Assembly (NCBI RefSeq): GCF_962719845.1
Contig: NZ_CAUIYF010000005.1
Location: 1 to 64,000, forward strand
Length of the DNA: 64,000 nucleotides
DNA from: Neisseria uirgultaei
GTDB lineage: Bacteria; Pseudomonadota; Gammaproteobacteria; Burkholderiales; Neisseriaceae
Direction: 5' to 3'
Position numbers and translations under genes: made by a program. The notes below the pieces were generated by a model that saw only the letters and a list, made by a program, of their open reading frames with translations, did not search any database and was not told the DNA's origin. This document shows, one piece after another, positions 17,751-27,053 of the stretch; positions within the stretch are counted from its first letter, which is position 1; each line of letters begins with the position of its first letter.

Positions 17751-18356
17751 ATGACAATAATGAATATCAATACTTCCGAAAATAAAGATGCTGTTGCCGA
17801 ACACACCGGACAATGGTTGGAAAAAGCCGTCATCGGTCTGAACCTGTGTCCCTTTGCCAAAGCCCCCCACGTTAAAAACCTTGTCCGCATCGCAATCAGC
17901 GAAGCCAAACACCTTGACGGTTTTTTGGAAGACTTGGACGAAGAACTGCAGCGACTGGGCAATACGCCAGCCACCGAACTGGAAACCACCCTGCTGGTTC
18001 ACCCGACCCTATTCCCCGATTTCGACGTATTCAACGATATGCTCGACATTGCCGATGCCGCCGTTGTCGAAAACGGCTTGGAAGGCATCGTCCAAATCGC
18101 GCCGTTCCATCCCCAATTCCGCTTTCAGAATACCGAACCCGACGACATCGGCAACTATACCAACCGTTCTCCCTATCCGACGCTGCACCTCATCCGCGAA
18201 GACAGCATTGCCAAAGCTGCGCAAGCCTTTCCCGACGCTTCGGCAATATTCGAACGCAATATCGCCCTGCTGGAAAAAATGGGGCATGAAGGTTGGGAAA
18301 AACTGGGGATTTCGCAATGTCCGTTTACCCGCAATAAACAGCAGGGTGAAAAATGA
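17751..18356 (+). CDS. DUF1415 family protein
   Basis: 201 aa soluble protein of the DUF1415 family (VIGLNLCPFAKAP near 27-39 and SPYPTLHLIRE are family hallmarks). The biochemical function is unknown. It starts 42 bp after the Lrp gene and overlaps the DUF454 gene by 4 nt, so the three probably form an operon. The ATG at 17751 or the second ATG at 17760 could be used. Confidence 0.85.
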   Translation: MTIMNINTSENKDAVAEHTGQWLEKAVIGLNLCPFAKAPHVKNLVRIAISEAKHLDGFLEDLDEELQRLGNTPATELETTLLVHPTLFPDFDVFNDMLDIADAAVVENGLEGIVQIAPFHPQFRFQNTEPDDIGNYTNRSPYPTLHLIREDSIAKAAQAFPDASAIFERNIALLEKMGHEGWEKLGISQCPFTRNKQQGEK

Positions 18357-18712
18357 TACGCTACCTGTTGATTGCCTGCGGCTGCATTTCCCTGCTGCTG
18401 GGGATAATCGGCATTTTTTTGCCGCTGTTGCCGACCACGCCGTTCGTACTGCTCTCCGCCGCCTGCTGGGCAAAGGCATCCCCGCGTTTTCACCGCTGGC
18501 TGCACCGGCACCGTTATTTCGGCCCGATGGTTCATAACTGGGAACAAAACGGCGCAGTACCGCGCAAAGCCAAGATTTTCGCCATCAGCATGATGACCGC
18601 ATCCTGCCTGATGATGTTTTGGCAGTTCCCCCAACGCTGGTGGGTAGGCGCAATTTCATCGGTTTTCTGTTCCCTTGTCGCCATATGGATGTGGCGCAGA
18701 CCCGAATCTTGA
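18353..18712 (+). CDS. DUF454 (YbaN-type) membrane protein
   Basis: 119 aa inner membrane protein with three hydrophobic segments (about 5-40 and 85-115) and the family motif LPLLPTTPFVLLSAACWAKAS. Function unknown; E. coli YbaN belongs to this family. Its ATG overlaps the DUF1415 stop (ATGA). A lone uptake sequence follows the stop at 18714. Confidence 0.85.
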   Translation: MIRYLLIACGCISLLLGIIGIFLPLLPTTPFVLLSAACWAKASPRFHRWLHRHRYFGPMVHNWEQNGAVPRKAKIFAISMMTASCLMMFWQFPQRWWVGAISSVFCSLVAIWMWRRPES

Positions 18713-19060
18713 ATGCCGTCTGAAAGGGATAAGGGCAAACAAACGGACGGGGCAAACCTGCTTCATTGCAAATATATGTTAAAATAAATTCATTTTTCGT
18801 TTTTGATAGATTATTTATTAAAGATATATATTTCTTTGTTTTAAATAAAATTATTTATCAAAAAGAACATATATTCCCAAGCACGGCCAATCCGCCTTCC
18901 GGTTTGGGAAACTGGTTTATCCTGATTATTTACTTTACAATCAACCGGAAAACTTTTTTCAAAAACAAACAGGCAGCACAGTCCGCCTATGTCCGGGCGG
19001 CACGGTGCCTGTATCACTCCCGCGCGCCGCGCAAGGCAGTGCTTGAATCGAGGAAACACG
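18713..19060. other. AT-rich intergenic region before nhaD
   Basis: 348 bp. One uptake sequence at 18714-18725, then very AT-rich DNA with several possible promoter boxes (for example TTGATA near 18803). I see no gene, RNA or repeat I can name. Confidence 0.5.
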
Positions 19061-20482
19061 ATGCGCCACCTACCCCTGTTTTCACTAATGCTTTTCCCGG
19101 CATCGGTTTACGCCGCAGATTTGGACGGCGCAAACCTAAACCTGCTGTGGGGCTTGCCCTTTGCCCTGATTTTGCTGTCTATCGCATTGGGTCCCTTGTT
19201 TTTTTCGCATACCTGGCATCACCATTACGGCAAAATTACCGCCTTTTGGACATTGCTCTTCCTCATCCCGTTCAGTTTGGTTTTTGGCGCGTCCGCCGGT
19301 ATCCATACCGTCGCACACGCACTCGTTGAAGAATACATCCCCTTCATCCTGCTGCTGCTTGCCCTGTACACCATTTCAGGCGGCATTTTGGTTTGGGGCG
19401 ACTTGAACGGCACACCCAAGCTCAACACCGCCCTGCTTGCCGTCGGTACGGCACTTGCCTCTATCATGGGAACGACTGGCGCGGCAATGCTGATGATTCG
19501 TCCGCTGCTGAAAGCCAACCAAAACCGTGTCCACCGCGTGCACATCGTCATCTTCTTCATTTTCCTGGTTGCAAACATCGGCGGCGGCCTGACACCTTTG
19601 GGCGACCCCCCGCTCTTCCTCGGCTTTCTTAAGGGTGTAGATTTTATGTGGACGGTCAAACATATGCTTGCCCCCGTCCTGATCAGCACCGCCGTCCTGT
19701 TGACCGCCTTCTATTTCATCGACAACCGTTTCTTCAAACAGGAAAGCATTGCACAAGATATGCCGGCACAACAGGAAAAACCCGAAAAAATCACCATCTT
19801 CGGAAAATGGAATTTTCTCCTGCTTGCGGGCGTGGTCGGCGCGGTTCTAATGTCCGGCCTTTGGAAACCCGAACACCCGGGATTTGAAATCCTCGGCAGC
19901 CGTTACGCCCTGCAAAACCTTGTCCGCGATGTCATCCTGATTACATTGACCGCCGTATCTATGGCAATCACGCCCAAACAAGTCCGCGCAGGCAACGAAT
20001 TCAACTTTGAACCCATCGCCGAAGTGGGCAAACTCTTCCTCGGCATCTTCATCACCATCTTCCCCGTCCTGAGCATTCTGAAAGCAGGCGAGGCAGGCGC
20101 GCTGGGCGGGGTGGTATCGCTGGTTCACGATACGGCAGGTCATCCGATTAATACGATGTATTTCTGGATGAGCGGCATATTGTCGGCATTCTTGGATAAC
20201 GCTCCCACTTATCTCGTGTTTTTCAATATGGCGGGCGGCGATGCCCAAGCCTTGATGACGGGTCCCCTGTTCCATACCCTGCTGGCGGTTTCTATGGGTT
20301 CGGTATTTATGGGCGCACTGACCTATATCGGCAACGCGCCGAACTTTATGGTCAAAGCCATTGCCGAACAGCGCGGCGTACCGATGCCGACTTTCTTCGG
20401 CTATATGATGTGGTCGGTTGCCTTCCTGATACCTGTCTTCATCATCCACACCCTTATCTTTTTCGTTTTCAAACTGCTGTAA
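19061..20482 (+). CDS. nhaD: NhaD-type sodium/proton antiporter
   Basis: 473 aa integral membrane protein of the ArsB/NhaD ion-transporter superfamily. It has about 12 transmembrane segments and family motifs GGGLTPLGDPPLFLGFL and FLDNAPTYLVFFNMAGG. It would exchange cytoplasmic Na+ for H+. ATG 19061 follows GAGGAAACACG; upstream codons are not membrane-like. Location just before the nqr operon fits a sodium cycle in which NQR builds the Na+ gradient. Confidence 0.87.
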   Translation: MRHLPLFSLMLFPASVYAADLDGANLNLLWGLPFALILLSIALGPLFFSHTWHHHYGKITAFWTLLFLIPFSLVFGASAGIHTVAHALVEEYIPFILLLLALYTISGGILVWGDLNGTPKLNTALLAVGTALASIMGTTGAAMLMIRPLLKANQNRVHRVHIVIFFIFLVANIGGGLTPLGDPPLFLGFLKGVDFMWTVKHMLAPVLISTAVLLTAFYFIDNRFFKQESIAQDMPAQQEKPEKITIFGKWNFLLLAGVVGAVLMSGLWKPEHPGFEILGSRYALQNLVRDVILITLTAVSMAITPKQVRAGNEFNFEPIAEVGKLFLGIFITIFPVLSILKAGEAGALGGVVSLVHDTAGHPINTMYFWMSGILSAFLDNAPTYLVFFNMAGGDAQALMTGPLFHTLLAVSMGSVFMGALTYIGNAPNFMVKAIAEQRGVPMPTFFGYMMWSVAFLIPVFIIHTLIFFVFKLL

Positions 20483-20487
20483 ACGCC

Positions 20488-20513
20488 ATGCCGTCTGAAC
20501 ATTCAGACGGCAT
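20488..20513. terminator. inverted DNA uptake sequence pair after nhaD
   Basis: ATGCCGTCTGAA and its complement with a 2 nt gap followed by TTTT, six bases after the nhaD stop. Confidence 0.85.
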
Positions 20514-20726
20514 TTTAAATTTCAGCATAATCAAATCGATATTTCCCCCTTCCGACAATTTAAAACGGCTTCCGCAAGGAAAAAAGCGGCAAATCTGACA
20601 AACAGGTACAATTCCTGATAAAATCTAACACTTTGCTACATTAATTTATTCAATGCTTTTGATGCCCCGCGACACCGTATCAAAACACGCCGTTATTACC
20701 TTAACCATCACAAGTAATGCAAATCT

Positions 20727-22070
20727 ATGATTAAAATCAAAAAAGGTCTAGACCTGCCCATCGCGGGCAGACCGGAGCAAGTCATTTATGACGGGCCGGC
20801 CATTACCGAAGCCGCGTTGCTTGGCGAAGAATATGCCGGTATGCGCCCCTCGATGAAAGTCAAGGAAGGCGATGCCGTCCAAAAAGGCCAAGTGCTGTTT
20901 GAAGACAAAAAGAATCCGGGCGTGGTGTTTACTGCGCCGGCTTCAGGCAAAATCGCTGCGATTCACCGTGGCGAAAAGCGCGTACTTCAGTCAGTCGTGA
21001 TTGCCGTTGAAGGCAACGACGAAATCGAGTTCGAACGCTACGCACCTGAAGCGTTGGCAAAATTGAGCAGCGAAGAAGTACGCCGCAACCTGATTCAATC
21101 CGGTTTGTGGACTGCGCTGCGCACCCGTCCGTTCAGCAAAATTCCTGCCGTCGATGCCGAGCCGTTCGCCATCTTCGTCAATGCGATGGACACCAATCCG
21201 CTGGCCGCCGATCCTACGGTCATCATCAAAGAAGCCGCCGAAGACTTCAAACACGGCCTGTTGGTATTGAGCCGCCTGACCGAGCGTAAAATCCATGTGT
21301 GCAAAGCAGCCGGTGCAGACGTGCCGTCTGAAAACGCCGCCAATATCGAAACACATGAATTCGGCGGCCCGCATCCTGCCGGTTTGAGCGGCACGCACAT
21401 TCATTTCATCGAGCCAGTCGGCGCGAATAAAACTGTTTGGACCATCAATTATCAAGATGTGATTGCCATCGGACGTTTGTTTGCGACAGGCCGTCTGAAC
21501 ACCGAGCGCGTGATTGCCTTGGGTGGTTCTCAAGTCAACAAACCGCGCCTCTTACGCACCGTTTTGGGTGCGAAGGTGTCGCAAATTACCGCCGGCGAAT
21601 TGGTTGACGCAGACAACCGCGTGATTTCCGGCTCGGTATTGAACGGCGCGATTGCACAAGGCGCACACGATTACCTCGGCCGCTACCACAATCAGATTTC
21701 CGTTATCGAAGAAGGCCGCAGCAAAGAGCTGTTCGGCTGGGTTGCGCCGCAGCCGGACAAATACTCGATTACGCGTACGACCCTCGGCCATTTCCTGAAA
21801 AACAAACTCTTCAAGTTCACGACAGCCGTCAACGGCGGCGACCGCGCCATGGTACCGATCGGTACTTACGAGCGCGTGATGCCGCTGGACATCCTGCCTA
21901 CCTTGCTTTTGCGCGATTTAATCGTCGGCGACACCGACAGCGCGCAGGCTTTGGGTTGCTTGGAATTGGACGAAGAAGACCTCGCTTTGTGCAGCTTCGT
22001 CTGCCCGGGCAAATACGAATACGGCCCGCTGTTGCGCAAGGTGCTGGAAACCATTGAGAAGGAAGGCTGA
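20727..22070 (+). CDS. nqrA: Na+-translocating NADH:quinone reductase subunit A
   Basis: 447 aa peripheral subunit of the six-subunit sodium-pumping NADH:ubiquinone oxidoreductase. The N-terminal biotinyl/lipoyl-like fold (MIKIKKGLDLPIAGRPEQ) and SLBB-type region are typical. It is the first gene of nqrABCDEF and its stop is 2 bp from nqrB. Full family length, no anomalies. Confidence 0.97.
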   Translation: MIKIKKGLDLPIAGRPEQVIYDGPAITEAALLGEEYAGMRPSMKVKEGDAVQKGQVLFEDKKNPGVVFTAPASGKIAAIHRGEKRVLQSVVIAVEGNDEIEFERYAPEALAKLSSEEVRRNLIQSGLWTALRTRPFSKIPAVDAEPFAIFVNAMDTNPLAADPTVIIKEAAEDFKHGLLVLSRLTERKIHVCKAAGADVPSENAANIETHEFGGPHPAGLSGTHIHFIEPVGANKTVWTINYQDVIAIGRLFATGRLNTERVIALGGSQVNKPRLLRTVLGAKVSQITAGELVDADNRVISGSVLNGAIAQGAHDYLGRYHNQISVIEEGRSKELFGWVAPQPDKYSITRTTLGHFLKNKLFKFTTAVNGGDRAMVPIGTYERVMPLDILPTLLLRDLIVGDTDSAQALGCLELDEEDLALCSFVCPGKYEYGPLLRKVLETIEKEG

Positions 22071-22072
22071 TT

Positions 22073-23305
22073 ATGGGCTTGAAACATTTTCTTGAAAAAA
22101 TCGAACCGCACTTCCTGCCGGGCGGCAAACATGAAAAATGGTATGCCCTCTACGAAGCTGCGGCGACAATTTTCTATACATCCGGCGCGGTAACGCGCAA
22201 AGCGGCACACGTCCGCGACGCGCTCGACTCCAAGCGCATGATGATTTTGGTGTGGCTGGCTTTGTTCCCCGCCATGTTTTACGGTATGTACAACGTCGGC
22301 GTACAGGCGTTCGATGCGTTAACGCCCGATTTGCTGCAACAAAGCATCGCCAACGACTGGCATTACGCCCTTGCCGACGCTTTGGGCATCAATATGTCGT
22401 CTGAAGCGGGCGTGTCGGGCAAAATGCTGTTCGGCGCGATTTACTTTCTGCCGATTTACGCGACCGTATTTGTTGTGGGCGGCTTTTGGGAAGTCTTGTT
22501 CGCCACCGTCCGCAAACACGAAATCAACGAAGGTTTCTTTGTTACTTCGATTCTGTTTGCCTTAATCGTTCCGCCTACGCTGCCGCTGTGGCAGGCGGCT
22601 TTGGGCATTACCTTCGGCGTGGTGGTTGCAAAAGAGGTATTCGGCGGTACGGGTAAAAACTTTATGAACCCTGCGCTGGCAGGCCGCGCCTTCCTGTTCT
22701 TCGCCTACCCCGCCAACTTGAGCGGCGATGCGGTTTGGACGGCGGTTGACGGCTATTCCGGCGCAACCGCGCTGGCGCAATGGGCGGCACACGGTGCAGA
22801 CGGCCTGAAAAACGCCGTAACCGGTCAAACCATCACTTGGATGGACGCATTTATCGGTAATGTGCCCGGCTCAATCGGAGAAGTATCCACTTTGGCACTC
22901 TTAATCGGCGGCGCGTTTATCGTGTTTGCCCGCATCGCTTCTTGGCGCATTATTGTCGGCGTGATGATCGGTATGATTGCGATGTCTTCGCTGTTCAACT
23001 TCATCGGTTCGGACACCAACGCTATGTTTGCTATGCCTTGGTACTGGCACTTGGTCGTCGGCGGCTTCGCCATCGGTATGCTGTTTATGGCGACCGACCC
23101 CGTTTCCGCTTCCTTTACCAATGTCGGCAAATGGTGGTACGGCGTGCTGATCGGCGTGATGTGCGTGTTAATCCGCGTGGTCAACCCTGCTTACCCCGAA
23201 GGCATGATGTTGGCGATTCTGTTTGCCAACCTGTTTGCCCCGATTTTCGACTATTTCGTCGCACAAGCGAACATCAAACGCAGAAAGGCGCGCAGCAATG
23301 GCTAA
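22073..23305 (+). CDS. nqrB: Na+-translocating NADH:quinone reductase subunit B
   Basis: 410 aa membrane subunit with about ten transmembrane segments. The flavinylation motif SGAT at 229-232 (DGYSGATALA) carries covalent FMN on T232, attached by ApbE. It also binds riboflavin and takes part in Na+ transfer. The stop overlaps the nqrC start by 8 nt. Confidence 0.97.
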   Translation: MGLKHFLEKIEPHFLPGGKHEKWYALYEAAATIFYTSGAVTRKAAHVRDALDSKRMMILVWLALFPAMFYGMYNVGVQAFDALTPDLLQQSIANDWHYALADALGINMSSEAGVSGKMLFGAIYFLPIYATVFVVGGFWEVLFATVRKHEINEGFFVTSILFALIVPPTLPLWQAALGITFGVVVAKEVFGGTGKNFMNPALAGRAFLFFAYPANLSGDAVWTAVDGYSGATALAQWAAHGADGLKNAVTGQTITWMDAFIGNVPGSIGEVSTLALLIGGAFIVFARIASWRIIVGVMIGMIAMSSLFNFIGSDTNAMFAMPWYWHLVVGGFAIGMLFMATDPVSASFTNVGKWWYGVLIGVMCVLIRVVNPAYPEGMMLAILFANLFAPIFDYFVAQANIKRRKARSNG

Positions 23306-24074
23306 GAAATTCGATAAAGACAGCTTCAGCGGCACGCTGATTGTCGTGTTGGCGGTCAGCCTGATTTGCTCGGTCATCGTTGCCGGTGCGGTCGTCGGCT
23401 TGAAACCCATCCAAGAGAAACAAAAACTCCAAGACAAACAAGGCTATATTTTGAGCGTAGCCGGTTTGATGGATAAGGACACCGACATCGGCAAAACCTT
23501 TGCCGAGCGTATCGAGCAACGTGTCGTGGACTTGGCAACCGGCGAATATGTGAAAGACGCGCCGAAAGACTTCAGCGCGCGCATTGCCGGCAAAGACCCC
23601 GCGCAAAGTATCCAAATCAAACCTGAAGACGATTTGGCAGGCATCAAAAGCCGCGCCAAATACACTGAAGTTTACTTAGTAAAAGGCGAAGACGGCAAAA
23701 TCGGGCAAATCATCCTGCCGATGCACGGCAACGGTTTGTGGTCGGTAATGTACGGTTTTGTCGCCATCCAACCCGACGGCAACACCATCAACGGCATCAC
23801 TTATTACGAACAAGGCGAAACCCCGGGCTTGGGCGGCGAAATCGGCAATCCGTTGTGGCAGCAAAAATTCGTCGGCAAAAAACTGTTTGACGGACAAGGC
23901 AAACTCGCCCTGCACGTCGGCAAAGGCGCGGGTTCGGACAAAGAACACGGCGTAGATGCTCTCTCCGGCGCGTCGCTGACATCCAAAGGCGTGCAAGGTT
24001 CGTTCGCCTACTGGTTCGGCGAAAACGGCTATATCCCCTACCTGAACAAATTGAAATCAGCAGGAGCGCAATAA
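23298..24074 (+). CDS. nqrC: Na+-translocating NADH:quinone reductase subunit C
   Basis: 258 aa. One N-terminal membrane helix (about 12-36) and a periplasmic FMN-binding domain with SGASLT at 223-228, where T228 receives covalent FMN from ApbE. ATG 23298 gives the standard N-terminus (MAKKFDKDSFSGT); the open frame upstream lies inside nqrB. The stop overlaps the nqrD start by one base. Confidence 0.97.
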   Translation: MAKKFDKDSFSGTLIVVLAVSLICSVIVAGAVVGLKPIQEKQKLQDKQGYILSVAGLMDKDTDIGKTFAERIEQRVVDLATGEYVKDAPKDFSARIAGKDPAQSIQIKPEDDLAGIKSRAKYTEVYLVKGEDGKIGQIILPMHGNGLWSVMYGFVAIQPDGNTINGITYYEQGETPGLGGEIGNPLWQQKFVGKKLFDGQGKLALHVGKGAGSDKEHGVDALSGASLTSKGVQGSFAYWFGENGYIPYLNKLKSAGAQ

Positions 24075-24700
24075 TGGCTGATATGAAACGCTTGAAACAT
24101 TTGATGTTTTCACCCTTTATCGACAACAACCCGATTGCCTTGCAGGTTTTGGGTATTTGTTCGGCTTTGGCGGTTACCACCAAACTTCAGACGGCCATCG
24201 TGATGGGTATTTCCGTAGCTTTGGTAACCGGTTTTTCCAGCTTCTTCATTTCGCTGGTACGCAACTACATCCCCAACAGCATCCGCATCATCGTGCAAAT
24301 GGCGATTATCGCGTCGCTGGTTACGCTGGTCGACCAACTGCTTCAGGCATTTGCCTACGAATTGTCCAAACAGCTTTCCGTATTCGTCGGTCTGATTATT
24401 ACCAACTGTATCGTGATGGGCCGCGCCGAAGCATTTGCGATGAAAGAGCCGCCGCTGGAAAGCCTGATCGACGGTATCGGCAACGGCGCGGGCTACGGGA
24501 TGATGCTGCTTGTCGTCGCCACCGTCCGCGAACTGATTGGCTCGGGCAAACTCTTGGGCTACACCGTTTTCCAAACCGTGCAGGACGGCGGCTGGTATCA
24601 AACCAACGGCTTGTTCCTGCTCGCTCCCAGCGCGTTCTTCATCATCGGCTTTTTGATTTGGGGACTGCGTACTTGGAAACCCGAACAGGCGGAGGAATAA
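24074..24700 (+). CDS. nqrD: Na+-translocating NADH:quinone reductase subunit D
   Basis: 208 aa with six transmembrane helices, homologous to NqrE. Together they hold an iron centre within the membrane and form part of the sodium path. Fully conserved core, for example NCIVMGRAEAFAM. Four bases separate it from nqrE. Confidence 0.97.
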   Translation: MADMKRLKHLMFSPFIDNNPIALQVLGICSALAVTTKLQTAIVMGISVALVTGFSSFFISLVRNYIPNSIRIIVQMAIIASLVTLVDQLLQAFAYELSKQLSVFVGLIITNCIVMGRAEAFAMKEPPLESLIDGIGNGAGYGMMLLVVATVRELIGSGKLLGYTVFQTVQDGGWYQTNGLFLLAPSAFFIIGFLIWGLRTWKPEQAEE

Positions 24701-24703
24701 ACT

Positions 24704-25297
24704 ATGGAACACTATTTGAGCCTCTTCATCAAATCCGTCTTCATTGAAAATATGGCGCTATCCTTCTTTTTGGGTATGTGCACGTTTTTGGCGGTATCCA
24801 AAAAAGTATCCACCGCATTCGGTTTGGGTGTGGCGGTAATTTTCGTACTCGGGCTGTCCGTCCCTGCTAACCAACTCGTTTACTCGCTGCTCAAAGACGG
24901 CGCGATTGTCGAAGGCGTGGATTTGACCTTTTTGAAATTCATCACCTTCATCGGCGTGATTGCCGCTTTGGTGCAGATTTTGGAAATGTTCTTGGACAAA
25001 TTCGTCCCCGCCCTCTATAACGCGTTGGGCATCTACCTGCCGCTGATTACCGTGAACTGCGCGATTTTCGGCGCCGTATCGTTTATGGCGCAACGCGAAT
25101 ACAACTTCGGCGAGTCCGTTGTATACGGCTTCGGCGCGGGCTTGGGCTGGATGTTGGCGATTGTCGCTTTGGCGGGCATTACCGAAAAAATGAAATATTC
25201 GGACGCTCCCAAAGGCCTCAAAGGCTTGGGCATTACCTTTATCGCCGCCGGCCTGATGGCGATGGCGTTTATGTCGTTCTCCGGCATCCAGTTATAA
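24704..25297 (+). CDS. nqrE: Na+-translocating NADH:quinone reductase subunit E
   Basis: 197 aa, six transmembrane helices in inverted topology to NqrD. Conserved VNCAIFGAVSFM contains the cysteine that contributes to the intramembrane iron site. AGGAATAAACT precedes the ATG. nqrF follows 13 bp later. Confidence 0.97.
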   Translation: MEHYLSLFIKSVFIENMALSFFLGMCTFLAVSKKVSTAFGLGVAVIFVLGLSVPANQLVYSLLKDGAIVEGVDLTFLKFITFIGVIAALVQILEMFLDKFVPALYNALGIYLPLITVNCAIFGAVSFMAQREYNFGESVVYGFGAGLGWMLAIVALAGITEKMKYSDAPKGLKGLGITFIAAGLMAMAFMSFSGIQL

Positions 25298-25310
25298 GAA
25301 AGGGACCGGT

Positions 25311-26528
25311 ATGGAGATTATTTTAGGTATCGTGATGTTTACCGTCATCGTTTTGGTTTTGGCACTGATGATTCTGTTTGCCAAATCCAAACTGGTCAGC
25401 GAAGGCGACATCACCATCAAAGTCAACGGCGAAAAAGAGCTGACGATGCCCGCCGGCGGCAAACTCTTGGGCGCGCTTGCCAGCCAAGGTATTTTCGTTC
25501 CTTCCGCCTGTGGTGGCGGCGGCTCGTGCGGACAATGCCGCGTTGTCGTGAAAAGCGGCGGCGGCGACATTCTGCCGACCGAGTTGTCCCACATCAGCAA
25601 ACGCGAAGCGCGCGAAGGCTGCCGGCTGTCGTGCCAAGTCAACGTCAAAACCGATATGGAGATTGAAGTACCCGAAGAAGTGTTCGGCGTGAAAAAATGG
25701 GAATGCACCGTCATTTCCAACGACAACAAAGCAACGTTCATTAAAGAACTCAAGCTTGCCATTCCCGAAGGCGAAGAAGTCCCCTTCCGTGCCGGCGGCT
25801 ACATCCAAATCGAAGCCCCGCCGCACACCGTTGCCTACAAAGACTTTGACATTCCCAAGAAATATCACGAAGACTGGGACAAATACAATCTGTGGCAATA
25901 CGTTTCCAAAGTGGACGAACCGATTTTGCGCGCCTACTCTATGGCTTCATACCCGGAAGAAAAAGGCATTATTATGCTGAACGTGCGTATCGCTACACCG
26001 CCGCCGTGCGTACCCGATGCGCCTCCGGGACAAATGTCGTCCTACATTTGGTCGCTCAAACCCGGCGACAAAGTTACGATTTCCGGCCCGTTCGGCGAAT
26101 TCTTCGCCAAAGACACCGATGCCGAAATGGTATTCATCGGCGGCGGCGCAGGTATGGCTCCGATGCGTTCCCACATTTTCGACCAGCTGAAACGTTTGAA
26201 CTCCAAACGCAAAATTACCTTCTGGTACGGTGCACGCTCCAAACGCGAAATGTTCTATGTTGAAGACTTCGACCAACTCGCGGCAGAGTTCCCGAACTTC
26301 ACGTGGCACGTCGCCTTATCCGACCCGTTGCCGGAAGACAACTGGGACGGCTACACAGGCTTCATCCACAACGTAGTTTACGAAAACCACCTGAAAAACC
26401 ATGAAGCACCGGAAGACTGCGAATTCTACATGTGTGGCCCGCCGATCATGAACCAGTCCGTCATCAAAATGCTCAAAGACTTGGGCGTGGAAGACGAAAA
26501 CATCCTCTTGGACGATTTCGGCGGTTAA
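25311..26528 (+). CDS. nqrF: Na+-translocating NADH:quinone reductase subunit F
   Basis: 405 aa NADH-oxidising subunit. One N-terminal membrane helix (3-24), a 2Fe-2S ferredoxin domain with ligands C67, C73, C76 and C108, then FAD (RAYSMASYP) and NADH (GGGAGMAPMRSH) domains of the ferredoxin reductase type. It is the entry point for electrons in the complex. A strong terminator follows. Confidence 0.97.
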   Translation: MEIILGIVMFTVIVLVLALMILFAKSKLVSEGDITIKVNGEKELTMPAGGKLLGALASQGIFVPSACGGGGSCGQCRVVVKSGGGDILPTELSHISKREAREGCRLSCQVNVKTDMEIEVPEEVFGVKKWECTVISNDNKATFIKELKLAIPEGEEVPFRAGGYIQIEAPPHTVAYKDFDIPKKYHEDWDKYNLWQYVSKVDEPILRAYSMASYPEEKGIIMLNVRIATPPPCVPDAPPGQMSSYIWSLKPGDKVTISGPFGEFFAKDTDAEMVFIGGGAGMAPMRSHIFDQLKRLNSKRKITFWYGARSKREMFYVEDFDQLAAEFPNFTWHVALSDPLPEDNWDGYTGFIHNVVYENHLKNHEAPEDCEFYMCGPPIMNQSVIKMLKDLGVEDENILLDDFGG

Positions 26529-26541
26529 AACCCAACCTCAA

Positions 26542-26579
26542 ATACAAAAGGAAGAAACTTCGGTTTCTTCCTTTTGTAT
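26542..26579 (+). terminator. intrinsic terminator of the nqr operon
   Basis: A 17 bp perfect stem (ATACAAAAGGAAGAAAC and complement) capped by a TTCG tetraloop, 14 bp after the nqrF stop. An imperfect uptake-sequence pair follows. Confidence 0.9.
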
Positions 26580-26694
26580 CTGATACCGTCCGAACACCCT
26601 TCAGACGGCATCCGCCCATACCCGTATCAATATCGTTGAACTTCCATTTTTTACCCTGCGGCGGATGTGCGGTTAAATATTTTGGCGGGAAAGC

Positions 26695-26736
26695 AAAGAA
26701 GTATACTTCTTTTTAGTTATGGTTGATTCCATAACT
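26695..26736. promoter_or_regulatory. two dyads upstream of the 36-codon gene
   Basis: AAAGAAGTATACTTCTTT (26695-26712) is a perfect 18 bp palindrome. AGTTATGG/CCATAACT (26715-26736) is a perfect 8 bp inverted repeat with a 6 bp spacer. Both lie 40-80 bp ahead of the small gene and look like operator sites; the cognate regulator is not evident. Confidence 0.5.
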
Positions 26737-26775
26737 GAAAAAGTATCGATAAACCCATTTTGCGAGGTACGGATA

Positions 26776-26886
26776 ATGTCTGACAGCTTTGAAAACAGCC
26801 CCGAATACGATGATTGGATTGAATCGGGCGGTCGTGATGAAGATTACGAATACTACTACAACAAATGGCAACGCAGGACGCGCTGA
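26776..26886 (+). CDS. small acidic protein of 36 residues
   Basis: A 36 aa frame (MSDSFENSPEYDDW to KWQRRTR) rich in Asp, Glu and Tyr with a basic C-terminus. It has GAGG 9 bp ahead of the ATG and its own terminator 14 bp after the stop, which argues for a real gene. No membrane segment or signal. I do not recognise a family. It stands alone between the nqr operon and apbE. Confidence 0.65.
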   Translation: MSDSFENSPEYDDWIESGGRDEDYEYYYNKWQRRTR

Positions 26887-26899
26887 CCATTAAACCCTG

Positions 26900-26933
26900 A
26901 CAAACCGGTTTATAAAACACCGGTTTGTTTTTT
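26900..26933 (+). terminator. intrinsic terminator after the 36-codon gene
   Basis: Ten base pair stem ACAAACCGGT/ACCGGTTTGT with a 9 nt loop and a T6 run. Confidence 0.85.
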
Positions 26934-27053
26934 ATTACCGCCCCTTAAACAACGGGTGATGCCGTCCGAACACCCTTCAGACGGCATCAACATAAAAACA
27001 TATCGGCCGTTTTGCGATATAATTCAAGCCATTTACCAAAACCATCAAACACT

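Noticed and set aside
26715..26736. Inverted repeat AGTTATGG/CCATAACT as a Zur box
   Set aside because: Spacing and bases differ from the neisserial Zur consensus I know (TGTTAT-N3-ATAACA).
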